A DNA stretch of 64,000 nucleotides from Branchiostoma floridae (Eukaryota > Chordata > Leptocardii > Amphioxiformes > Branchiostomatidae). The stretch spans positions 13,020,422 to 13,084,421 of the forward strand of contig NC_049992.1 of NCBI RefSeq assembly GCF_000003815.2, given 5' to 3'. A model generated the notes under the pieces. That model saw nothing but the letters and a program-made list of their open reading frames with translations, was not told where the DNA came from and did not search any database. Shown here piece after piece: positions 23,501-32,600 of the stretch (its first letter is position 1; every line of letters begins with the position of its first letter). The translations under genes and the position numbers were made by a program.

Positions 23501-24475
23501 TGAGCTTTACAGTTTAGATTAAAAAACATATGACGGCCATTTTCTCTCATGTAATTTTTCTTTAAGAATAAAGGAGCATATAATCCTGCTTACTCAACGT
23601 CTAATAAGTTCAATATCAAAACATGAAGTTGAATCAAGTAAAACATCATATTTCGATATTGCTTTAGGTCCAAAAAGGCTAAAAATGAGGTTATACATGG
23701 GAGTGCAGTTCAACAATCTGTCTTTTGGAGGGGATCATGTCATTTTAAGCTGCTTTCAGTTTCACCTATGGGAGAGCATGTTTAAGAGCCAATCAGTTAC
23801 TTGGAACCGTCTGAGTGGGGAACTGGGGGTGATCCATTATGCTTAGCAAAATTCACACTTTCTTCCCCTCCTTTCGATGACAAATGTTACAGTATGACTA
23901 TAAGACTTGAACGCTACCACAAACCTTGAAACCACATGCGACCGAGAAGGCAACGCCTTAAAAAGTTAATGTTGGGAATAAACTTTTTGAAAAGCTATTT
24001 TAATAGCAGTCAAACAAGTTGCCAACTTTAAGATAATGAATATAATTTGGTATGTTAATGATCAAGGCATGATGATAAGGCCCAAATCTGTCAAGCAGTT
24101 GGCACCTTATGATCACCTGTATTCAGGTGCGAATCAATTTTCACACTGTTGACATTGTCCATGAAATTACAAAATCGTGCCATGATCATTCCAAACAAGA
24201 TATTTCGAGAACCATCGTTGTTTGTTGAGCTTGGGACGAATGACATCAATGTCAAATGTTGACAAGTGCACTACAGTACGATCCATGTTATTGGCAACGG
24301 AATACACACAGGGTCATTTCATTGTGTACATGACACAACTCATTAACCCCCTCCCCCCTGACAAGCCTCCTTTAAATCTCACCTGTATCGACAGATCGCA
24401 GTTTTCCCGCCCAACAGTCGTGACTTTGGGACCAAGGGCAACCACTCCGTCTTGACTCTTAAGAAATCCCTTCAT
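5529..24475 (-). CDS. FHAD1: FHAD1-type forkhead-associated/coiled-coil protein, paralogue A (3' end probably off window)
   Basis: This is an orthologue of vertebrate FHAD1, whose function is poorly known. Twenty exons join in phase: 24383-24475 (ATG), 20805-21011, 19553-19703, 18952-19080, 18661-18743, 17770-18006, 17115-17375, 16754-16831, 16413-16517, 15732-15911, 15091-15108, 14775-14795, 13801-13968, 13227-13425, 12631-12806, 11215-11355, 10196-10285, 9420-9657, 6071-6167, 5529-5635. They give at least 926 codons. Exons 1-2 encode the FHA domain (MKGFLK start; QDLNTVQGTYVND core). Exons 3-5 form a Pro/Ser-rich linker starting VYYPPVQQRP. The rest is an almost continuous Glu/Lys/Leu-rich coiled coil, ending visibly in DLAGAQARLTDMAG, a stretch internal in human FHAD1. 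The last donor (GTAAGT) would reach an in-frame TAA two codons on if unspliced, so either more exons lie to the left or a short form ends there. Exon 3 carries a repeated donor, and exons 11-12 are acidic micro-exons. The identification is secure; the exact choice of donors is less so. Confidence 0.88.
6168..9419 (-). other. Long intron of FHAD1-type gene A, no exon seen
   Basis: This 3.25-kb AT-rich intron separates exons 18 and 19. No supported exon was found on either strand. A somewhat less AT-rich patch near 7300-8200 has no recognisable coding or RNA feature. Confidence 0.5.
11604..12500. mobile_element. Non-autonomous DNA transposon with 30-bp inverted termini (0.9 kb)
   Basis: The left end reads TAACATCCATTGGCATAATA then CCGGTC. 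The right end is its reverse complement with about two mismatches over 30 bases. Extra ACCGGT-containing copies of the terminal motif occur at about 11848 and 12453. The interior is richer in CpG than the surrounding intron. The small frame at 12061-12252 resembles no transposase. It sits in an intron of gene A. No clear target duplication was found, so the superfamily is not assigned. Confidence 0.65.
14037..14155. mobile_element. Tiny inverted-repeat element (119 bp)
   Basis: TAGCCTACCATCCTCTGTAG at the left matches the reverse complement of the right end (with a 3-base gap), giving arms of about 24 bases. The interior holds two direct copies of AAAGTATTGAGCCAG about 40 bases apart. It is probably a short MITE remnant in an intron of gene A. 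Confidence 0.5.
14775..14795 (-). CDS. FHAD1: Acidic micro-exon 12 of FHAD1-type gene A (GEEEDDE)
   Basis: A 21-base phase-0 unit bounded by a pyrimidine-containing acceptor ending GCAAG and a donor GTAATT. It encodes seven residues, six of them acidic. It keeps the frame whether used or skipped, so it is a natural cassette. It lies between the exon ending SPDEE and the exon starting VDDNQ, inside an acidic hinge of the coiled coil. Transcript evidence would be needed to confirm it. Confidence 0.55.
15091..15108 (-). CDS. FHAD1: Acidic micro-exon 11 of FHAD1-type gene A (HDEEEE)
   Basis: An 18-base phase-0 unit with an acceptor ending AACTAG and a donor GTAAAA. It encodes six residues, five of them acidic. 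It resembles the neighbouring 21-base unit at 14775-14795 and may be a diverged duplicate or an alternative to it. Both could be included or skipped without changing the frame. Confidence 0.5.
15165..15725. repeat. Minisatellite-like repeat interrupted by a MITE
   Basis: Three imperfect copies of a unit containing TTTGGTATGAAAAACCACCA followed by an A/C-rich run (ACAGGAAAACAAACAAACAG) lie at about 15165-15216, 15596-15650 and 15677-15725. The hAT-like element at 15217-15568 splits the array. It abuts the donor of exon 10 of gene A. Confidence 0.6.
15217..15568. mobile_element. hAT-like MITE, copy 2 (352 bp)
   Basis: Perfect 16-base terminal inverted repeats CAGGGCTCTAGCCAGC are flanked by identical 8-base sequences agacagac at 15209-15216 and 15569-15576. 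The flank is a repetitive motif, so the duplication is suggestive rather than proof. The interior repeats short ttccgtc/gacgg motifs near both ends. The termini are related to the copies at 5296 and 27272. Confidence 0.75.
16919..16975. repeat. Tandem duplication of about 29 bp
   Basis: The block AATACCTTAAAAGGTTGAAC followed by AAATC occurs twice in tandem in an intron of gene A. No function is apparent. Confidence 0.6.
17460..17504. repeat. Perfect hairpin, 17-bp arms and 11-base loop
   Basis: AGGAAAGCTTAGTTATT at 17460-17476 is exactly complementary to 17488-17504. It is intronic in gene A, with no flanking duplication recognised. Confidence 0.7.
18186..18531. mobile_element. MITE family 'CAGGGTTGGACAAGT', copy 1 (346 bp)
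   Basis: Terminal inverted repeats CAGGGTTGGACAAGT / ACTTGTCCAACCCTG are flanked on both sides by gaaat (18181-18185 and 18532-18536). Several internal inverted copies of ACTTGCCC / GGGCAAGT follow the ends. The second half of the element is also present at 47828-48212 in the DJ-1 gene. It lies in an intron of gene A. Length and termini suggest a hAT-like origin, though only 5 bases of duplication are clear. Confidence 0.75.
19255..19560 (-). repeat. 57-bp in-frame minisatellite that repeats a 5' splice site
   Basis: Read on the minus strand, each unit ends in GGGCTGGGTCAG followed by GTAAATAT, a good splice donor. Candidate exon ends fall at 19553, 19496, 19439, 19382, 19320 and 19260. The first four are spaced exactly 57 bases, so each extra unit adds 19 residues (GSGKYMIYPT then a PSF.WA segment) and leaves the same phase. 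The last spacings, 62 and 60, break the phase. The exon of gene A that starts at 19703 can therefore end at any of four donors without a frameshift. Confidence 0.85.
20215..20264. repeat. Tandem duplication of about 26 bp
   Basis: AAAATACAGACATCAACGTT followed by CAAGG occurs twice in tandem in an intron of gene A. Confidence 0.6.
21012..24382 (-). other. First intron of FHAD1-type gene A
   Basis: This 3.4-kb intron splits the FHA domain between its first strands (exon 1) and its core (exon 2). Apart from the hairpin at 21814-21879 I see no gene or recognisable repeat in it. Confidence 0.6.
21814..21879. repeat. Near-perfect palindrome, about 33-bp arms with no loop
   Basis: ATTCAATTGATAACAGTTTT at the left is mirrored at the right, and the whole 66 bases fold on themselves with a single one-base length difference (six versus five T). 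The centre is GACTGTTGTCAACAGTC. It could be an inversion-duplication scar, a tiny foldback element or an assembly artefact. Confidence 0.75.
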
Positions 24476-25600
24476 CGTCCTCCAGAAATACCAAAGATTA
24501 CTTCACGAATGTCCCGGTCTCTGATTCAAACTCCGACCGCCCGGGGTGAAAATGGCGTTCGCTCGAAGCTCGTCCAAAAACAGTCCGATTTCACGTCTCT
24601 CGTGTTAGGATCTGGCTTCAAAACAAATCCACTCCTTCAGGAATGTGTTGAGAAGTCCGGACAGCTTCTTTACCCGAGCTTACAGCGCTCCATGACGGTT
24701 TGAACGGAATGTTTGGCCGGTGTTTTCGGTAGACAGGATCACTTTTCACCGAAGAGTGCTTTCTGATCATAGATATCCAATACGCATGCGTAATTGACGT
24801 TAGCAACCGGGTAAATTTACATACAGAGTCCTTAGCAACGGGATTGCTACTTCCGCTAGGGGGCGTGACGAAACGGATGGCTTTGAGACTTGAGACTTTT
24901 ATTTCTGGGGTTTAGAATATACTAGTAGTCTTTACCAGGCACCATGGGTTTCTGAGAAAATGATAGAAATTGGGCAAATAAACAAAATAATCTGGCTGAG
25001 GAGATAAGCTGACAAGAGAACTACAATTTTACAACAACGCAAGTCGCAATTGTAATTCTATGGACAGCTAATACCAGGCCAAGGCACTGGGGTCTTTACG
25101 GCAACTAATTGAGAAAAGGAATGCACACTTTGGGATATTGATGCGATTAAGTTTGAAAGTTGAGAATACTAATATACAGTGTCATTTATGTACATACTAA
25201 ATTATATACCCCAAAGACATTGAACGCCTTGCTGCAAGGCAGGTAAATAATTTTTGAAATCCAAACGACTTTCAGCAATCACTGAATGACTTATGATATT
25301 GAATCTGATTCCAGCAACATAACTAACGCACATCACGTCATTGTGACGTCACGACATCTCAAATCGAAATGGAGCTTTCCGTATCCCCGACATTCTCTGC
25401 TAAACCAACAGTTTTCAAGCCTTGTAGAAACGCAACAAAGTAATTTTAGCACTTAAATGGCTTTCTACTCTCTGTCCTCGGGTTTTACTTTGAAATTCAA
25501 GTGAGAAATGTAACGCAGACTTTGAGATATTAACGCCATTACATTTGAAAGTTGAGAATAATACGTAAATACACAAAAGAACATAAAAGACACAAAGACA
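24476..25600. promoter_or_regulatory. Upstream region of FHAD1-type gene A
   Basis: The ATG of gene A is at 24475. Two copies of TTAGCAAC followed by GGG occur at 24800 and 24832, matching the AGCAAC/AGYAAC half-site recognised by RFX factors. A perfect cAMP-response element TGACGTCA lies at 25344-25351. The mix of CpGs near 24400-24850 is consistent with a start region. No TATA box was identified. The regulatory reading is inferred. Confidence 0.35.
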
Positions 25601-25622
25601 TAGGATCCTGAAATGATATGTT

Positions 25623-26696
25623 TTTATTGAATCAAAGTTTCTAGAACTTTTAAGCCATTCAGGTCATGTCAGTCTCATACATATAGTATATACAAAAATA
25701 GTCCAACATAGAATTATACAATCAAATGGATATAAACATGCCATTTAGTGTAAAACCAGAACTCAGAAAAGGTACTTCCAGATGCATATTTACATATAAC
25801 TGCTGCCCAGTCTTTTATTGCACTTAACACGTTCATTTGGGTAATTTGATAAAATCTCATCCACTCAAATCTCGAGCACTCTCTGCTCAAGTCATAAACA
25901 TTTCTGCATTCAGTTTTACTTGCATAAAATACTTTACTACATAATACTTACATACATACAACAATGGGTATAGAATAAATGTTTTATCAACAACACAGTA
26001 TCATAATCTTGATTAGATCAGTTTATGGCAAAATTAAATTAAAGTCTGATACATTCTACATTATGTTGTTCCTTTTTTGCATACTACATTGTAATAGGTT
26101 TGAATCATAGTCTATACATCTATTTCAATGTTCTAAAAATAATGGACAGACTTCATCAACAGGAAACAACAGATAGATGGACCATATGAGTCTTGGTGGA
26201 TTCTGCCATACATGTGTAGATATTAAGTGGTCTTTCTTCCAGTTATGGCTCTCAGTCATAAACTCATAATTGTTGTAACTGTCACAGATGTACAGAAAAA
26301 TTGCCAATGGAATATTTTTATTGCTTATACCACAGCAAATATTACAAATCAACACAAAACTTAGTTCCAAATCAACAGCTAAGTTAGATGTAGTGGGGAC
26401 TCTTTGTGACTTCTAGGCCTGTTTTGGTTTCTTGATATATACTGGTAGTAGAACATACATAACGAATGCCTACTCAGAACATACAGAAACATTTGTTCAA
26501 ACTCCAAATGGCTTCTTTCTTATTCTTCCTATTTTGTCTTTGTTCAAGGTTCCTAGGCCTGCATCTTAAAACATTCATAGGTCTCAAGAAGAATCAAGGC
26601 TTTACTAATGTAAATTTCTGTTCTCATTGCATTTTGATTTAAGCTTTCTACACAAAAATCAATATTGATTTCTACCAATCAATGTGCTCTTTAATC
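25623..26696 (-). other. Probable 3' UTR and poly(A) signal of FHAD1-type gene B
   Basis: About 1.1 kb of AT-rich sequence follows the gene B stop. An AATAAA signal on the minus strand (tttatt at 25623-25628) is the best candidate for the polyadenylation site. No other gene is seen here. Confidence 0.4.
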
Positions 26697-29600
26697 TCAT
26701 TTCCCTTTGTTCCCTTTGGCAGAGGGAGGAGGTCCAAGCTGATCCTTCAGCATCAGTGTCATCTCTTTCTTCGTGGCTTCGTCCAGTTTTCCCTTCTCTT
26801 TAACACGTTTCAGGATGTCCTGACACGCCACGCGCTCGTCCATTAACCGCTGGAGGTTCGTCAGGACGTCGTTGTCTGATAGAAGGGAAGATGGCTTCTT
26901 TTTGTTGGCCTGTTGGAACAAGAGAATGTCTTATGAGACAAAAAAAAAAAGACTTGCTTGGTATCAAGTATGTAGAGATGAAGTGTAAATGCTTAAGTTA
27001 AGTATAAGTTGATATTCAATATTATTTTTTTGTAAGTGGGTTGACCTTCCGCTGGGGAATAAGTGACAACAATTTGGGAGAGATCTGCAGTCAGATTTGT
27101 ATCCAGGAATTTTTCCATCGATTTGTATCCAGGAATTAATGAAGAATTCAAGCAAGCAAGCATTCAAAGTAGTATCAGGAGGTAGGGCCAATGGCCTGTA
27201 GTGCCCCCTAGTGTTCAGTTTGGAAACTGCATATAAAATTACAGAACAATCCTATAAAAAGTATAAAGATACAGTGTTCTAGCCAGTCCCCTAGATTTTG
27301 AATGGAAATCCTGTCTAAGGCATGACGATCCTAGGGGGTTCGGGAATATGCTCCCCAGGAAAATTTTGAAATCTAGACCATCTGAAAAGCTATTTCCTTT
27401 ATTTTGAGGGGCAAATTTTGCTGGAAGACTTAGCTTGGTTCATTCAATATCTTATATAACATGCCAATTTTTGTCCATCACAGAGGACAGACTGGGCAAA
27501 ATTTTTGTCCATCCCCAGCGTCAAAATTTACGGAAGGAGGGATGTTGGCTAGAACCCTGTAACAGATACATTTTATTCCACAGTAACCCTCCCACCTTGG
27601 CAGGTGCCCCGTACACAGCCTGGATGATCTTGCTGCGGAGTCTCTCCATACGAGAGGAGGTGGACTCCAGCTCCACCCGCAGCTGCTGCTCGGTGTGCTG
27701 GCTGGACAGGGCTAACGACTTGTTCTCATTCAGCTCCGACTGGAGCCTGGTGTGGACCTGCGGGGAAAACAGTTACATGTTCTACTTAGGCATTTCCAAC
27801 AGTCAAACTGTCACAGTGTTGTGCTTGAGTTCAGTGTCAAGTAAATTCATATTGGATACCCAATGACTTGCATGTATTGAAATGGCCAATGGAGAAAACG
27901 ATGAGTTTAGAAATAAAACCTAGAATGTGGTAAAAAAAAATGTCATTGTTTTTCTGTTGAACTGTATTGAAAAGAAAAGGCTGGTACTAAGTATTAAAAA
28001 ACTTGTATAATACACATTGTTCATCACATTTCTCCACAGTTTGCTATCACACAAGAGATGTATCTTTACCTCTTTGTCAGCTGCTCTCTGCATCCTCAGT
28101 CTCACCATGTCCACCCTGTACTTCTTCAACTGCTGCTCCTGCTCAGCTGCCTTCTCCTCAACTGTTTTCAATGTCTGTATGTGGGCACAAAAAAAAGAAA
28201 TCAAAATTGAAAAATACAAATGTAGACATACGATGGAAATGAAAAGAAAGTAGCATATTTTAGGATCAATGCTTGTGGTTTTAATCCACAAGTAAGGGGT
28301 GAAGGTATTCACATTAACAACTCAGTAAGGGACCGTACGGCATTTAGCGAGGGGGGAGGGCCGGTCGCCAGGGGGGGAGGGCCAAGCAAAAAAATATTTT
28401 GCCAGGGGGAGGGCCTAGCAAAATTTTTTTTACTTGGGGGGAGGGCCAAGCAAAAAAAAAATAGCTTGGTCTGCCAGCAGAATATGTCCCTTAAAATCCA
28501 AGAAACGGCGTTTCAGAGGGTCAAGATTTCAAAATTTTTCTGGACCTCTGCAAGGGATCGCCCGAGGTTGGCGCTCGGGATACAGTGAAAATGCGAAAGG
28601 GAGGGGGCGGGGCTTATGCATGACGCCCTCGAAAACCTTCTTCACGCACAGAAATGTTATTAAACTCTAGATTAGTCTGCCAGCAAAATTTACCCCTGTC
28701 TTATTGCCCTCAAAATGTAAGAAATGGCGTTTCAGAGCTCGAGAGTAAATATTTGCAAATTTCCCTGGATCCCTTTTGACGTGACCGGCCTCGCGCCTTT
28801 GATGACCGACATCATGATAATGTGTTTTGGGGGGATTTAATTTTGTATTTCTAAATTGAAATGCTATTAAAGTTAGCTTTGTTTGTCAGCAAAATATCTC
28901 CTCAAACTGAAGGAAATAGCTTTTAAGAGGGTCAAGATTTCAAAATTCTCCCGGACCTACCTTGCGATTCTTCGTGCCTTTGGCGCCGAACATGGTGTTC
29001 GGAACGTCGTTCTCAAAAACTTGAAACCCTCGTATTTTTTTTCATAGAAATGTCATCTAACCAGCAAATTTTCCCATAAAAAAGCAATGCAGGAAATCGT
29101 GGCAAAAAAAGCGTGGCATTTCTAAAAGATCTCCTGCAAGTCTGCGGTCTCACCATGGTCTCACGCCCGCCGGCGGCTAGAGAGAGGCGACCGGTCTTAC
29201 CCCGCCGTGGGAAAATCAGCGTCACGCGTCGGCGCCCCCCCCCTCCCCACTACAGTTTTGGAAGTCGAATAGTGCTGTCGTTTTGGTTTTCATTTTTCCC
29301 CCCGATTTACCGTAAGTTATTACCACCACAGAACCAAGAAAAAGTCCAAAATATATGTAAATTGAAAATACTTTCCGTCAAGCCGCTCAGGCCCGCGAGC
29401 TTGCAATACGTAAATTTAGGGAGCGGGGCGCGCGCCGCTTCGTGGCGCAAATCTACTAGAAATCCAGGTACAAATGCTTTTTAGGTGTTGTTTTAATATC
29501 AAAACAATGAAATAGCTTCTATAAAGCAAATATTTATGCCTCTATGAAGCAGATATTTATCCCTCTATTTAGCAGATATTTTGAGCCATTCTGTTTTCCT

Positions 29601-32600
29601 TTTTTTACTAGGGGTGAGAGATCTGCTTCTCGATGAAAATCATGAAAAAGTATGACGCAAAGCACATTTCCAAATGTGGGAGCGCAGTGTTTTATTGGCG
29701 TCTTGAATATTTTTTTCAAAGTTGATAGGAGGGGGGAGGGCCAAGCAAAAATATTTTGTCTTGGGGGGAGGGCCTAGCAAAAAAAATTTTACCTGGGGGG
29801 AGGGCCATGCAAAAATTTTTTGACCCGACCCTCTGGCGACCGGCCCTCCCCCCTCACTAAACGCCGTACGGTCCCTAAAGGGTCATGAAATTGACATCCT
29901 GTCATGAAACAGGAAAGCAGCAAGCTGCAATACCACTATCAACTGCTAGGCGGCGCTGCTGATCCATTGTGTAGGAAACCTTACACCTGTCTACATCTAT
30001 GGTGAGTCAACAAGAACAACACATGACTAACACAGCGTGACTCACGTTCTTCAGGTTGATGATTTCTTTCTCCAAGGAGAAGCTTTCGTCAGCTGAAGAC
30101 TTTTTCTTGTCTTCTCTCAGTCTGGAGAACTGTGGGTGAACAGAGATTATGAGTCAGCTCTTACTTGGGTAACCTAATATACTACATCCAGAAATTGTCT
30201 TTGGGGGGAAAAGTTGAAGACAAAACAGCACAAATATAATATATGGTTTGAAATCCACCTAAAAATAGAAGATGTATATCAAACACAACTGACAGCAGAA
30301 TATATGAAACCAATTTGTTAAGAGGACCCAACAAAACATTATTCTAGAAGAGCTACAAGAGCTCTTGACCCAATACCCCTTACCCCTAGGCCGTGGCAGA
30401 GGAGTATTCTCTCAAGTACACACAATGTATTGCAATACCTTGGTTGACATGAGTTCTACTTCTGCCTCCCTCTCTCTGAGTTCCTTCTTAACCTTGTCCA
30501 TCTCTTTCTTCAGCTTGGCAATATGTTCATCTTTCCTGGTCACCTCTCTCCTTAGGGACATGACAGTGCCTGCTGACATGTTGTAGTTCTTACTGGTCCT
30601 ACAAGGGTGAGATAATATCATTTTTTAAAGGATGCAAAAAAATCTCAAACAAGACATGTCAACATCTGAAAACTGTATAATTAACAATCTAGCCCTTTGC
30701 ACTCAAATGTGCCCATTACATTTATTTTTCCATTTCTGTCCATTTCTTTCCTAAAAATGATTTTTAACATGTTGAATAGTAACAGAAATATTCTGAAGAA
30801 AAAAAAAACACATTGACATTGTTTATTTTACCTTTCCAGGTCAGCTCGCAGCGAGGAGACCTCCTGGTTCCGTTCTATCAACTCTGACCTCATGGCTTCA
30901 TAACTGTCATGGTACACTGAGGAGTCTGCCTGCATTGAGCCAAGCTGGCAAAGGGAAGACGACAAAACAATAAATACATTAAGACATACACACAAGATCA
31001 ACATATAACAATTTAAGCATACCAATTTAAACCTTTGGGGCATATGTAACTGGTTATCTATATTGATATCACAATGTTATAACATTCCATCAAAGTGATA
31101 AAGGCATATTTCAAGCTATTACTTACTCACTCACTATCTGGTTTAACGTCTGTTGTTCCCCATCCCATGGGGGTTAGACGTGCTATTATTTTTTAGAGGT
31201 ATATGATTTTTTACCTGATGTCTAAGCCTGGCTAGTTCGTTGTTCTTGCGAGCCACCTCACTCTCCAGAATAAACAGTCTCTCAGCGATGAAGGATTCGC
31301 TGTCTCCGCTGCCCTGTGCCTGTAACAGGGCTCCTTCTAACTGTGCAATCTCCTCCGTCAATGATAGAATGGTGTTGTCCTTGTCTCGTGAGTCCTCCTC
31401 CAGTAACTGCAGTCTGGACATGTTCTCTTCTAGCTCAGCTATGTACTGGTCCTAATTTGGAACCAAAAAGGAACATGATTAATCAAAGGGCCAAATTGCA
31501 ATCCAAAGGATTGACTTTTGGGTGTCATAATTGACATTTTAGAGGACAGTGTCAAATCTCGTACTTGAAATAGAAAAGGCCACTTATAACTTATTTACAT
31601 TTATCAGTACTTACCTTCTCCTCAAGTGTCCTTGCCTTCAGCACCTCTCCATTGAATAACCTTGTACCAGTGTTCAGGGAACTGTGTGTTACAGACCCAT
31701 TCAAAGTAAAACCACCATCTTCCTCTACTCCCATGGCTTTGTTACTGACTTCCACAGAAGACTGTCCAAACCTCGGACTGGCTGGAGAAGCATCAAAACC
31801 ATCCTCAAAGGGAACGTGGACATTTCTTGGGGAGTCATGGCCATTTTGCTGATTAACGTCTCCACCAGTGAAGTTCAAGGCATCCTGACTGACAGACACA
31901 TGTCCATTCATTTCTTCTGTGAGTTCACCAAGGAAAGAGGCACCGGTATCCCCCGAACCGAGGATGTCATGACTGTATCTTCTCCTGTCAGTGATGCCTA
32001 TTTTCCTGCCCCCCACGGCAGTTTTAACCCTCGGAGGTGAGAACTTTTTCTGCATGGCGTCCTGAGCCCTGTCCCTAGCCAGGCCACTGTTCTCAGAGCC
32101 AGACAGACCTATTCTCTTGGCTGCCAGGTCTCCGTGTGACGTGGGCTCGTCTCTAGGAGAACTGTTTGGTGTGGAATTCAGACTCTCGTTGCTACTGAGG
32201 CTGCCATTGCGCGGAGAGCCGGAGGGTCCTGCAGGTCTGATGCCACCATTTGTCATCCATTCAGCCGGTGCTGGGGGAATAAAGGGACAAGGAGAGGGGA
32301 TTATTCTCTTAAATAACACCACATGTATTATTCATATGACAATCCGCAGTGGTTAATAAGTTCCTCTGTGGCCTTTAGATGTCTATACCTCTACAGGAGA
32401 TGGCTTCTGCAGGTGTGAAAGCAATTGACCTGAACTGCCTGGAGATCTATAATCATGGCTGACAATTGTTGGCATGTCACTATACAAATGTCAATTGTTT
32501 GACATTTCAAGTCATAATGTATTCTGGCTTTATATTTTCAAGGTCCTTTCAGAATCTGTTTTTTCACTTCCCTCTCATATATGGCATTTTTGTTAGCTTT

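Noticed and set aside
29113-29484. 123-codon frame inside the Harbinger-like element as a transposase
   Set aside because: No transposase or DNA-binding motif is visible and the composition follows the repeat.
31684-32040. 118-codon plus-strand frame
   Set aside because: It is antisense to the Ser-rich linker exon of FHAD1-type gene B (31615-32270), whose splice borders and phase fit the gene.
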